Source of the DNA: Stercorarius parasiticus
Taxonomy: Eukaryota > Chordata > Aves > Charadriiformes > Stercorariidae
Assembly (NCBI GenBank): GCA_013396915.1
Contig: VWZL01002055.1
Span: 320,040-384,039 of the forward strand
Length of the DNA: 64,000 bases
Reading direction: 5' to 3'
Shown here piece after piece: positions 12,847-25,998 of this stretch. Numbering within the stretch: position 1 is the first letter of the stretch; each line of letters opens with the position of its first letter. The notes beneath the pieces were generated by a model. It searched no databases. It was given only the letters and a program-made list of their open reading frames with translations, and was not told the origin of the DNA. The translations under genes were made by a program, and so were the position numbers.

Positions 12847-15800
12847 AAGGAAGCACGTGAGTGAATTTTCACAAAACATTTTAGCAAAACTATGAATCAT
12901 TTAGGGAAAAGGAATAACTTTGTGAATTGTAACATAATCCTACAAGTACATGAATGTGCCAAGGCACTAATTTTTTTGTATAAGAAATTAAAATCAGGAC
13001 TATTTCAATGTTACTTTATTTTTTCCTGCACAAATATAAATATTGGATTGCTGTTCTTAATTTAGTTCAACCTTCTTCTATGCATGGCCAGGAAAAAAAG
13101 AATCCAAATATTACGACTGGCCTTAAAATTTGATCCAACTTTTTAGTAGCAATTACTATTCCCATGACACCTAACCAAGTTTAACAATTTATAGTAGCAA
13201 GCAAGCTACAGATGCTTCTTGTCACGAGAATATTAAAAACAGGAGAAAAGATAATGGAATTTATTCATTAAGAAAATAAGTTTGCAATGAATTGAAGTGA
13301 TTCAAAACCGGTTTTGGAGTTTTGTTTTTAAACATGAAGAACACATGGCAATTATACACCTATTCAAACAACTTTCTCTTCTGCACCCATTCAGAATACC
13401 AACACTGGAGACAGAGAACTTCCACAACACTTAGCTTGTGTCCTTAACCTGAGTAAAACAAACACATTTTCACCAGTGAACAGTTAGCTGTCTCAAAAAG
13501 GACCACTCAAGGTGGAAGGTAACAGCAAATCATAACCTGGTCACACTCAGTATATTGCATATCTATAACCAGATTTAGACAAATTTTTAAAAAGTATACA
13601 AATATGGCCCCCGACCGCCCCTCCTCCATGTTTTGTAGAACACTTGGAATATAATGTAGGAAAAAGGAGATTTTAAAAGACTGTATGGCTTAAGAAAATA
13701 GCACGAAGTTATATTCTGTTCCCAATTCACAAAAAAATTGAGTTAGTTGTAGTTTAGATTAATTGTGTAGCTTCCCTCCACTGTTTAGATTCAGAAATTC
13801 TGAGTTATTACCATTGTAGAATTTCTGTTAATCAGTGTATCTGAAAATTTCACTTTTCACAGCCAGAGTCCTGCAAACACTAAGACACCCTAATTGTTCA
13901 CATTACAGGGAAAAAGCTTCAATTCTGGAGTGTGTTCTGATCAGTAGCCATCTTTTATATGTGAAAAAAGAACATTAAAAAAAAAAATCAAACCTTAGTT
14001 TTCAGCTAAGTCCTTTAACATAGCAAATCCTCTTAGTGACATTCTGAACAGACTTTAAGTGTGTGCTGACCATTCTTCCAAAATTTAGGCTAATACAACT
14101 CCATTTGCAATTACAAACACAACCAAAGTGACTAAGAAGTTTTGAAAATCGTAACCAACTCTTCAGCAAGCTTACAATTCTTTTTTCAGTTTTCAACTGC
14201 ATCTGTATTTAAATCCACTTACTCTTTGACAGCTCGTCTTAATCCATTCTTAAGCATTCTCAAAACTTATGCAAGAACGTTCAAACAAGCCGGATATAGT
14301 TCTGTGTGTTAAGAATTTTGTAGGAACCAGAAAATATACAGGTACATTTTAAAGCCACCATAATATCTTTAACATCGTATTTTCTTCCTTTATTCTAAGC
14401 AGTGACAGAACAGCTTAATGTAGTCTTGCAGTACATACTGGCAACGCTTAGAGTAACGGCGCCAGAAGCGCAGCACAGTCACATCTTGTGAGTCTGTTAA
14501 ATACCCATGCTTGAATAACAAGGTAGCGCCCTATTCCACCACTTGCACTAATGAGGTAAATTCTTTTGTGTATTGATTTTAATTAGTTCACTTGTGGAAA
14601 AAAGTCCTACATCGCATGATTAAGGGCAGCAATATAGCCCTGGGTAAGGGCCAGACCTACTTTAAACTTTAACATAATACACAAATTGTCAGTACCATAA
14701 AATCTAATTTTACATACATATATGAACGCATGTTTTACTACAGGATTTTTTTTGTATTAATTTCAGTGGTCTGCTTGAAAGTTTAAAAGACTGCACTAGA
14801 TGTTTTATACCAAATCCTAGTGGAAAAAAAAAAAGATGCTAAACATTAACATAGGACAGACCACTGAAATACTAATTGTAGACTGGAATACAGTGAAAAA
14901 GAAATTCATAAAAGTATTTACAACTGAGAAGTTTATAAGATTGCCTGTAGCTGTGAGGAATTCAATGATACATACAGTAGGAATTATCTGCACTGAATAT
15001 AAAATTAGACCTTCATTTCACTGATGCACTTACATGAGTACTTAATATTGTGATTCTTCTGACTGTGTAGCTATTACATATATATATTTTATTCTCAGTT
15101 GCATTAAGTAGGACATGGTAGTTGTATCCACATAAATTACTGAAAGGACAAATCACCAGACATTAGTTCTGTACATTAATGACTAAGCATTTCTAGAGTA
15201 CATATCACCTAAAATAGATTTACACTTACGCAGTAACAATTACATTGTTTGATAAATAACAAGTACTTTTTTATGACTAAAGTAATTCCGACTTTTTAGT
15301 TCTCAAATGAATTATTTCTTCATTCTGTTCTACAAGGCTCTAATCATTCAACCTTGTAGGTGCACTTCAAAAGCTTTAAGAATCTTACATTTGATTTCTG
15401 GGAAGTATTTTCTCGTTAACGTCTAACATATGTACCCTGTAGGCATGATTCACACAAGTCTCTGGAATTCTAAGGAAATGATGATCAGTCACGGAAATGT
15501 GTAAAGATTCAAGAACTCTGGCAATTTTCACTTCAAATGTTGTCAGCGAGTTACTATTATAAAAGTACTTTTCTCACCATATCACTGAAAAAATGCTATG
15601 TACTGTGCAGCTATGAGAAAAGTTACACATTTAATGAACTGTACCACCTGAAGGTATATTTCCTCGAAGTTGATAACTGAAACTGTTACATTCAGGGAAA
15701 TGCTAATTAAAGGTAAGGGATGCTCAGTATGTCCTGAATAAAGTTTATACCTTGCTGGAGGAAGCAGGGTGGAGAAGGGAACAGCTAGCCAATCAGCAGA

Positions 15801-18216
15801 CAAAACATATGCCTAAATGTTCTTGGTCCTAATTAGTCACAGAAACCATGCTCCAACAACAGTCTAAATGTCAACAATACATTTATGTTTAGTACCATCC
15901 TTGGAAAGGCCAACTCGTACATCTAATAATAATGCATATCTTTAAGTAATTGATTGGTTGTAGTTCAAAAATTGAAAACTATTCCTTGAATCGCTAAAGA
16001 GCCGGTAAAAATTAAAAGTAATGAGCTCATTTCAATAAAAATTTATGAGACTGGTTTCATGCTGACAAAGTGGGTCCTGCAGGCACTACCCCCTCCACCT
16101 GCCTGCCAGAAAAAGAAAAATCCTCTATTTCAAAATATTTTAAAATCTTTTAATGAGGTATTAAAATACAGCTACAACTGTATAGGTAAACTGAACGGAT
16201 TCTGTGCGTCTTTGAGATTACTATTAAGTTTCTACAGTACAAAAGAATTTTCTGAAGAAACCAAAAATCATATTTGTCAGCAGTAATTACTACAGATGGA
16301 AAATTCTCTTGAGGATGTATCAGAAATATGTATAATGAGTGATGTCACAATACCAACTGAATCCTCCCAAACAATTTTTATTAAACTGTAATTAACATTA
16401 TAAGACACAAAAATAAAGCACAAAAAATAAGACAAAGAATTCAACTCACATGGACCAAAGTAAGAATACTTGCTCATTTTCCTCATGGTTGGACAAATTA
16501 AACCCAATTATTAATTCTAGCTATTTTCCAAACGGTACAAATGCCTGTTTACATAGTGTAACGGTATGCATTACATATGAAGAACAAACAGCAGCATTCT
16601 TAATTAGATGTTTGTAACAGAATTTCATTAGCTTGAAATTGTCAATATGGACCCTGGAAATTTAAAAATTAAAGTACTTCCACTCAGTTTTATATTTTTA
16701 TATCATTAAAATATAATACATGATGCAAATTATTGTACAAAAAGTGACCTGAACTCAGCCAACCTAATTTCTGCATTCATTTACACGTGAACGTTTTGAC
16801 AACCTAGTATGACAAATGGCCGGTATATAGTAAGAATTAGATACCCTTGATAACCAAACTCTGTGTGTGTCAGGATACTGGTTAAACAGTTGTTAACCAG
16901 TTCAAGTAGGTAGAAAGAGAGAAGCTGGGGGTGGATTTCCCCATAATGATGGCCAACAAAGGTAAAAGATAACTTCTGTCCCCTAGATAAATTCCAAACA
17001 CAAGAGATGGGCAGAGAGGAAGAGTTGTCAGCAAAGTTGGAAGATGATATAATCCCTCAAGGAAGAACATGGAGGCACCTTTAGGTAGCCAGTTGTATCA
17101 AAGAAGTTGTTCTTACTGTGGGGCTCTTCCCGCAACGTTCTTGGAACTCTATCAGAACTAGAAACACCAAAAGTTTCCTCCAATAACCATGAGCAACAGT
17201 TTGCAACTAAAATATTTGTAGAAGTCCTCAAAAGAACCCTTCGGAAACTTTAACACAAATATTTTATTCCAATGGTACCTCTTTTTCAAAGTGGATTTTT
17301 ATTTCCACCACCATTGATGCAGATACCAATGCTAAACTGGCAAAGGGATGTTTCACTAGTGTAAGCATTCTGTGAGAAAGCTAAAATATTTATACAGCTT
17401 TTGAAAAAAAAAGTAAAACATTTCAGCCATTCTCCACAATGGTTCCACCTCCACACATATTCTTTACAAATGAAAATCTGTGTATGTACAATACATCCAA
17501 AATAGTTTTACAATAAAAAAGATTAGTCAAACCATTTTCAAAAGTTACTCACTTGAAAAATGGGCAATGTAAGAATAATTGTGATTGTGAAGGAATCCAT
17601 TCAGAGTTGTGGTGTTCCTGACTACGCTGTAACTAAGCAAGGTAATTAAAAAACTGGGATTAAGACACCTGATAAATAAGCCATCTCCACTTCCAAGAAT
17701 TACTTTAGATACAGCTATAAAAGGAAAACATGCTGAATTTAGAAAACTGATGGATATCAAACGTCCTTTAAAATTTGCGCTCTGAATCTCAGGACATGGA
17801 AAAATAAGTGCTGCTTTAAAAGGTATTGAAAAAATAAAAATCATAAGCATAACATGAAACTGCAGTAGGGTAGATATAATTTATATTCATGTCCTTGCAG
17901 AAGTAATATATGTATTAAAAATGGGCCTGCTGTAAAACCTTGGAGTTTTAGAGATCTTCACATTACAACCATGCTACCAATAAAACCAGAAGCTATTCTC
18001 AAACCAACTTGCACATTAAGAATGTTACGTTGTTCATCACTTTCCCCATATTCTTTTTTCTATAGAGTCTTGATTTCTTCTAAATTCAGAATCAGGCTTT
18101 CAAAGTACAGAATGTTGCAAACTGATTAATGAAGCTGATGTTCACTCATACGTTTGTAGTTAAAACTGCAGTAAAAGATGGTTTAAGCCAAATGGGAGGT
18201 TAATATGGAATTGAGA

Positions 18217-18231
18217 TTTTTTTTTTTTTTT
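18217..18231. repeat. T15 homopolymer
   Basis: Fifteen T followed by GGTCTCTG; no associated element seen. Confidence 0.85.
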
Positions 18232-19521
18232 GGTCTCTGAAAACCTGGCCATAAATTAAGCTTCTTGCTCTTCTGGGAGATAAAGTATATATTTGAACAG
18301 ATTTAAACACAATATATCTTGAAATATATATTCACATATACAAGAGATATTCAGAAAAAGTAGAGACCTATTGTCATTTCAAATAAAATAGAACTTGATC
18401 TACCCCACTACCAAATAAATTTTTTTTTAGTAAAGTGAGACTTTTAGTATTACACTGTTTTTCTTCTTTGTACTGTTGTTGACACTCTCAGAACCATCTT
18501 CAAAGCACCGTACGCTTTTGTGTGGTGTAAAACCAGTATGCTTCCAATTTTGCCATCAATCATCTTTAATAGCATATGCTATTAATGTAATTTTGTTATT
18601 GAAGATTCCTAAATCTATTCAGTGGTTTGCACAAGACAATTACGTTTTTTGTTGTATGCATGCAGGCAATCAGATAGAGGCTTTTTAAATTAGAGCAATT
18701 AAACATGGTCATTATAAATGGTAGATTATTAAAAAAAAAAATCATGAAGTGTCAATATGACATTCTTTGATTTAAAATAAAATGGTAACAGAACGGAGAG
18801 ATGCATTTTAATTATTTCATTTCAAAAGTGTACTTTAAAAATCTGCTTTATGAAAGCTTGCTGATGTTGGGAAATGTCTTCCATAGCTTTTACAGTGCTA
18901 CGGATGGTTTTACAGATATTTCCTACCATCTCAAAAATCTGCTGAAAACTTTATCCAACTCAAAAAGTCCCCTATACATCACCTAGAAAAATAATTAGGA
19001 AATATGGTCACCTTCCCGGTATAAGCGATTTTTTTTTTCCAATCACACTGAAATGCAAAAAAGAAAAGTCAGTATTGGTACAGTAAGATCTGTTTAGTCA
19101 ACATTAAACAAATTTCTACATCTTTGTATATTAACAAAAATTAGTATAGTGCATATTGCATATTTTTGTCATAAGTTAAACAGCTACACTATTTTGACAG
19201 AGCACTTCTTTCTTCTTGCTGTCACTGATTACTCCCTGTCTACCTTTGCAATATCAAAAACACCCATTCAGGGAGGAACTTAAGCATATGCCTAATGCAT
19301 ACACAGTCCTACTGGCACCACAATTACTTTAAATCAAAGTTAGTAAGTTACTATGCATCAGTGGATAGCATGCCATGCTTTAAATCTTACTGTAATCATA
19401 GTTGATGAGTATCAGAAAGAACCCTAAACTTCCTGAGTGTTCCTCCTTCCACATCTTACCTAGGAGAAGTACAAGGAATCTGAACAGGAATATCTAGGTC
19501 ATCTCCATATCTGATGAAGTT

Positions 19522-19547
19522 TGAAATATGAGCATGAAATATGAACT
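19522..19547. repeat. 2 x 13-bp tandem duplication
   Basis: TGAAATATGAGCA and TGAAATATGAACT lie head to tail, with a partial third unit (ATGAAGT) after them. Confidence 0.75.
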
Positions 19548-22500
19548 ATGAAGTCTGATAGCTTTTTGCACCCAGATGAATTGCAATGAAATATCTAGAA
19601 ATTTTGACATTGCACAAATATCCTCCATAGTACAAAAGTCCTGTTAAAACTGCTTAAAATATGGTCTAGAATGTCAAGTACAGCACTTCACTCTCCCAGT
19701 TCAAAATGTATGGCTGTATCCTGTAGACAATCAGGTACAGTTTAAGGGAAGTTGTTTGTAAACATAGTGCTTGCTTGCTTACTTTTGTTCCTTAGAGCCT
19801 TCTAGAGCTCAGTAAGCTGAGCGGAGCAAAAACCGGCTGTTTTTAACCTGCACCTAAATTCAACATGCAGACATCAGCCTGGCAAAACTGGATTCCGAGA
19901 TCTTTATTTATGTCTTTGTTTTTAGGGAGGAATAATTTCTGCATGAAGTCTACTTTACATACTTGAATAAAATAGTGTCCACATATTTACTTTAGAACCA
20001 TTGGGCATACCTCAAGAAGTGTCCTACCAAATGAAGATTTATACCTAGAAATATACCAAAAAACCCCATAAAACAATGAAAGATGATAAATGTTCGAGTG
20101 TGATGTTATTTACCATGCTACTGAATATGAGTAAGGCACAGCTCTTAACTCTAAAAGAGGTGCTAGCTCTGATTACTAAGAGCAGTAGTTAAGAGTAATA
20201 AAGATTGCCCTACATGTTCTTTTTTGAACTTCACTATGGCTGATAAGCACAACCTGCCTGGGGTTGATTATAAGCATTTTCCTTGTCCCATCTTGATTTC
20301 CATCTCTCCCCTCCCACCCCAAAGGCAGTCATTAAGACGCGAAGGATCCCCCTTACAGTATCTCTTTGTGTTTTACCACTGATGCTTGAACCATAACACT
20401 ACAGTCAAGACAAGCAGGGCTAAAGGTATCATTATAAAAACACCCTTAGTGACAAATATTATTGCCTTTCACTTTCATTGTACCTGTTTTTTCTTCAGAT
20501 ATCGACAGAGTTCTTGTTCAGAGCTAGTACAGAATTCTTCCAAGACTGACAGTTATTAAGAATATTTCTCAGTTTCTCAGGTCTGTTTCATATTCAGCAA
20601 TAAACAAAGCTGCCTACAGAAATGAACGTGGAACAGGCAAATTACATATAAAATTAGACTCTGAAAATGAGTTGTTCAAAGAATCGCTTTTTAGGAATGT
20701 GTACCTCAAATACAGACATGCCAGAGAGCGCATAGACATAGCTGTATCTAATACTCTAAATACCACACATTTTACAGAACTCACTATGATTTACTGCCTT
20801 GTCTTTCTGTGCCATTTCATTGAGACAACTTCTTGTAGGGCGCAAAATGAATTACTAATATAGCTTTAACAATGGCTTAAAAAAATAAAGAGGAAAAAAA
20901 CCAATATAACCATTTAGCAAAGAACAAAACAAAGCATATGAAATGTTAGACCTGCATCCTCTTGTGAAAGAGCTAAGCATATTACTGTCTTCTATCTCAG
21001 GCCACCATGATTGTTTTGAATTCTTTCTTTGAGGAAAGCAGGTAGGAGTGGAGCAGGAGTTTAGTGAAAGGACAGAAAAAGAAATCTGCTCTGGGAAAAC
21101 GGTGAACTTCAGAACTGCTTTCAACTGTAAAAATTAGAGTATTTGAAGATTCTCAACCGAGTGGAATACAGGAAGTAGTTTTAGCTGGCACAAGTTATAT
21201 GGACAAGCAACAGTGTAAGAAATAAATCTATGTGGGATATCAAAAAGGGTGATAAGAAATACCCCCTTCCATTCAAGCACCTCTCTGCACTTTGGGATCA
21301 TTGATTCTCTAGACGTAGTTGTGAATATATTCTGGTACCTTTTGGTAAGTAATATTTAATCCATTTTATAGATGGATGATGTCAACTATACCTGACCTTA
21401 TTAGCAGCAGCCAGCCTAATACAGACTTGTATCTACCTGTCACCTTGGATCTCCAGAGTTATTTTCAGAACAAAATTTACCAGAGAAAAATATTCAGTAC
21501 AATTAGCTTTTTCTGCATTGCTTAGTTTGATACATTAAGGAAGTGAAACAAAAAAAAGGAATCTATCACTTATATTAATGGATGTTTCAGATCAATTTAA
21601 CCTGAACCAATATATTTTCTTAATGACGTATCAATGTCAAAAATAATGAAAGAACTTAAGTTTCTGTGTGCTTTCCTAAAGTCTTTGCTGTTAAACAGGG
21701 TTCTACAGCCTGCCAGTCTTGCATTATTTATTGGCTGTGAATATTATTAGACCCTGTTGTGGTTTACAGTACAGAATAGATAGAAGCCAATTATTTCTTC
21801 TACATTCTTTCAAGAGTTACACAACTGAAAAGGAAAAGAAGAGTCTTTACATCAACTAAGTAAAATTAAGAACTTCAAACAAAGCTATAAATAAACTGCA
21901 AATTAATATAGTACCAGTTTAATTTTCTGTTATTGGTACAATTTTACAGGTACGTCTACATTTTCTCCAGGTGATTTTTCTCTTGAGCACATGGCTAGAT
22001 GCTAAGGTCAAGAATCCATCCAAATGATTCACACATTTATTATAGCTTATTTTAGAGACATTTTGCAACAAAGAACACTTCAAGAGAATAAAAACTTAGT
22101 ATGAAGTATTAGAGTAGAAACTATAGGCAAGAATTCACATTCACTTAGCACTGTACAAACAACCAAACAGTAGTTCCCCTTCTTATGAAGGCTTTTAAAC
22201 TTCAGGACAACAGGTGGGTACTGTGGATAAGAGCACAAAAGGTAACAGGATGATCACTAAAATTTATCTCAAAATGTCATTTTCAGAGGTGGTTCCAAAG
22301 TTTTACTTAGTTGACCAAGGACAGAAATATTTACTTACTTTCCAGTGCAGATAGGTGAAGTGAGTCTTCCCTAATGTCTATATCTACCCATTTAATTTCA
22401 AACTGAGGAGTGCACTTTGACTGTCTCTCCATCTCAGAACAAAAAGCTTCAAACCTTCCTTTTTTCTACAGGTAGGAGGAAAGGCAGACAACCTATCAGC

Positions 22501-22942
22501 CAATATTCAGAGATTTTTGTGAGAAAAACAGAAAGTATGAGAAGAAGAATTAAGAGAAAGGACAAAAGACCTTACTGTCATCAAGTTTGCAACAAAGCTG
22601 GGCATCACCATTCCCTGATAAAAGTCAGGGATGACAACTCTACAAGATGCAACTGGTAGAACAGAAAAACTCAAGCGGTCCTTCAAAGGAAAAAACAAGT
22701 AATTTCTGTTGAACACAAGAGTTAACAGTGTGTGAGTACAGTTAAACAGAAGTGCAGGCAAACACATTGTTAAGGCTGTGAGCCAGAAAAATGATTCTAC
22801 TTATAGCAGTATTTTGAATGGCTTGAAGTAGGGCAAGTTGTGATTTACCGCACACAGACAGGAGGAGGCTGGCTAGTCAACATTTGTTATTATTAGAACC
22901 CATATGAAGGATTTACAGGCTTGTGGGCATGTGCACTTGTGT

Positions 22943-22956
22943 GTACATATATGTAC
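22943..22956. repeat. 14-bp palindrome
   Basis: GTACATATATGTAC is self-complementary over 14 bp, within a GT/TA-rich stretch. Confidence 0.9.
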
Positions 22957-24361
22957 TTATAAAAAGCTGTTAGGGATGGGGGGAAGGGGAACCAACCAAA
23001 AACCACCCACAACAAGAAACAAAAGAACTTACCAGGCTACACCAATATATACTCAATATGCAAAAAAAATTACCACTGTTAATAATCAGATAGAAAATGA
23101 CAAAATTGATCAGAGGGTTTAAACAGCAGTAGGGTAGAAAGTATAAAGACTGAAAGATTGAAATAAATCAAAAGAATGCATTTAGAGTGAATTGCTAGTA
23201 TGAGAAAAAAACCTCACTGAAGTTTTCAAAGACATACAAATTACTAAAGTTACTTTTCCTAATAGTTGAGTTTGGACTATTTAAAAATACACCTGCAATG
23301 ATGTACAAAAAATAAAAGCAACATGATGTTATAGCCTTCTGCATATTCAGCATTTCATTTTGAATTTAGATTTAAATAATTAAAGTTTATCTACGCAGAA
23401 ATATAGGAGACTTAAAAAATTAAAAAACTAATAGAGGCTGACTGCAATGATACTCTACCCTATGCTACCATCAGACTGAATAGATTTGCATTCTGCTATA
23501 AAGACTGAGAATTCTATCTGATTAAATAAGGATATAAGCAGAACACGTATAACTATTTACAGGAATTTGCAAAACTTTCAAGTCTGTTTTTGTTTTTAAA
23601 AACAGCCTGTATAAAAATTGGATCCTTAAGACAGAACATACAATTACAGAATTATCTTTAATGCCAAAACATGCCTGTACCTTGCAAACCCAGTGTCATT
23701 TTAAGTGCTGGGCAAAGATGAAAACACTGGCTTTTTTTATTGAGAGTGGGGGGGGTAGAATTGCAAGGAGCAGTTTGTCCATCCACAAGGGGCTGTGCTA
23801 GGGTTACCAAGCTAATTTGCCTTGTGACCTGAGCTAGACTTTTGAACCCGTTCCTTCAAAGGTGAAGAACTAGGGTATTAAGCTTGATTCATTTAAAAGT
23901 GCCCTACCAACATAACGAATGTTTTTAATAAGATCTACAACTCTACCGGGAAAACAGTATAAGAAAAGCCCAAGTGCTCCTTTAATGTTTAAAACTTGAT
24001 TAAATATTTACAGTAGCCTAAGACTGAAAAATCAGAAAGCTCCTCCCTGACTTGATTGCATCAACTCATGTTTATGGTAGCTTATGAACTAACAATTTTT
24101 ACCATTATTAGAAACAAATACAAAAGCTAAATTCAGATATACAAAATTTTATAATGTTTATTGTGTGCGTGCATGATTCCACCTACTTATCAAGGAAAAA
24201 AACAGGACTAGATATACTTAGGCTAACTAAAACCACTATTCCCATTTTAAAGACTGAGACATTTGATAGATGATACCTATTTTTCTCTCCATTCCCCCAA
24301 TATTTCTTCTGGAGTATGAAGGCTTATTTCCGACATTTATGTATCAAGCAAGAATTTTCAC

Positions 24362-24376
24362 TTTTTTTTTTTTTTT
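24362..24376. repeat. T15 homopolymer
   Basis: Fifteen T followed by AG. It lies about 315 bp left of the CR1 copy and is not connected to it. Confidence 0.85.
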
Positions 24377-24691
24377 AGATTTTCAGACTTCTTTTATTGT
24401 CCTCCAGGGTAACGAATATAAGCCCCTTAGACAAAAAGTTTGCTTTTCTTAGCTGCCTCCTTATAAATAGTCCATACAGTACATGCACAACTTTCAAATT
24501 ACTTCATGTTCTGAACAAGCATTCAAGTGCTCACTCCTTATTGGCATGGCCTTCAGAAGAAAATTTTTCCATGGAAGTCCATGGACCTGAGAACAGAATC
24601 TTGGTTCTAGGAGAGTTCCTATAATGCAAAAAGCAGACTGAATAATTAAAAGTCCCGGTCAAGAACAGAGTTTGAATGAGCTTATTTTGCT

Positions 24692-25261
24692 TCATAGAAT
24701 CATAGAATGGTTTGAGTTGGAAGGGACCTTAAAGACCATCTAGTTCCAACCTCCCTGCCCTGGGCAGGGACACCTCCCACTGGATCAGGTTGCTCAACCA
24801 TCCAGCCTGGCCTGGAACACCTCCAGGGATGGGGCAGCCACAGCTTCTCTGTGCAACCTGTACAGTGTCTCACCACCCTCACAGTAAAGAATTTCTCCCT
24901 AATATCTGATCTAAATCACCCCTTTCAGTTTAAAACCATTACCCATTGTCCTATCATACACTCCCTGATAAAGAGTCCCTCCCCATCTTTCCTGTAGGTC
25001 CCCTTTAGGTACTGAAAGGGGCTCTAAGGTCTCCCTGGAGCCTGCTCTTCTCCAGGCTGAACAACCCCAACTCTCTCAGCCTGTCCTCATAGCATAGGTG
25101 CTCCAGCCCTCTGAGCATCTTTGTGGCCCTCCACTGGACTCAATCCAACAGGTCCATGTCCTTCCTATGTTGGGGGCCCCAGAGCTGGAAGCAGTACTCC
25201 AGGTGGGGTCTCACCAGAGTAGAGGGTGAGAATCACCTCCCTCGATGTGCTGGCCACGCTT
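24692..25261 (-). mobile_element. CR1 retrotransposon, 570-bp 5'-truncated copy
   Basis: This is the longest and best preserved transposon copy in the window. It starts at the left with the 3' terminus (two ATTCTATGA units in reverse complement) and runs through the familiar CR1 landmarks: the TTGGAAGGGACCTTAAAGAC block, CCCTGCCCTGGGCAGGGACA, the GGTTGCTCAACCATCCAGCC region, TCTCTCAGCCTGTCCTCATA and TGTTGGGGGCCCCAGAGCTG. It stops abruptly at CTGGCCACGCTT, which is the 5' truncation point. Near 25213-25225 the text is shorter than my remembered consensus (CACCAGAGTAGAGGG), suggesting a small internal deletion. It includes the 3' UTR and part of the 3' end of the reverse-transcriptase ORF region but no intact ORF. 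A 60-codon open frame inside it is meaningless. Confidence 0.97.
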
Positions 25262-25902
25262 GAAGGAGTTTATATATTGAGATTATAAAATAGACGATAA
25301 GTGAGAGGAAAGAGACAGAGAGGAATTTATTTGGCCAAAGTCATACCATAATCCAGAGTCATTCTCTGCAAATGAAGCATCCAGTCAAATATCTTGACAA
25401 GTGTTAGACATCTAGCAAAGCTGTTGAAGCTACAAAAATCTTAAAAAATCCAATTCTGTCAGGAATGTATTAGCGTACTAAAATAAATATCCTGGTCAGC
25501 TCTTCGCAAATGAAGTCACAGTACATATAACAGAAGAATTTGAAGTTAAATCACTGTTGTTGTAACAAAACAATTTGATTCTAGTTTTGACATCAACATC
25601 TGGCATCCCTGGGGAGTTAGGTCTTTAAAATGACTGCCTATAGGCACTCTTAAGAAGCTAGTTGTCACCTCGAAGAAATTTGGAAACCTGCACATTCCCA
25701 AGTAGTAATACAACTATATATGCCCAAAAGCCTATCTGAGTATTGACGCACTAAAGCAAGGGACCAAGAAATCCTGAGAACACAGAAAACAGAAATCCCA
25801 CAGCTTCCATGGTCCAAGGCACGCCTCAAGGAAAAGACAGAGAAGCCAATGCTTCCTTCACCCTCCAAATCAGCTGCTGGCAAACCACAAAGGTTTTCTT
25901 AT

Positions 25903-25998
25903 AGCCAGTCAAAAGTACATGGAAGCCAGTATGCTTCCATAAAATACAAATCAGCCAGTCAAACTAGTTTTTCCAGCCAGTGGTACTCGTTAAAAGTA
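25903..25998. repeat. Degenerate 50-bp tandem duplication with AGCCAGT cores
   Basis: AGCCAGT occurs four times, at 25903, 25924, 25953 and 25975. The first pair and the second pair are offset by 50 and 51 bp, and the longer words AGCCAGTCAAA (25903 and 25953) and AAAATAC/AAAAGTAT at the unit ends align too. The simplest reading is an old tandem duplication of about 50 bp. Within the first unit ATGGAAGC (25919-25926) and GCTTCCAT (25933-25940) form an 8-bp hairpin with a 6-nt loop. Confidence 0.75.

Larger units (their letters stand above)
12847..24691. other. AT-rich non-coding DNA, no gene recognised
   Basis: Nearly 12 kb without a recognisable transposon, RNA gene or coding exon. It has simple T runs at 18217 and 24362, a 13-bp duplication at 19522 and a small palindrome at 22943. 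A weak MIR/L2-like phrase near 24230-24260 and an LTR-like word near 21758 were considered and not accepted. Confidence 0.8.

Noticed and set aside
14564..14640. Exon-like segment ending at CCCTGG|GTAAGG
   Set aside because: The acceptor side (GATTTTAATTAG) is poor in pyrimidines and the segment is short; such trios are expected by chance.
21758..21775. Avian ERV LTR-like start (TGTTGTGGTTTA)
   Set aside because: Similarity ends after about 12 nt; no LTR end, TATA, polyadenylation signal or duplicated flank follows.
24230..24262. MIR/L2-like phrase (CTATTCCCATTTTAAAGACT)
   Set aside because: The match is a single short phrase without the flanking MIR core or tail, below what can be supported by eye.
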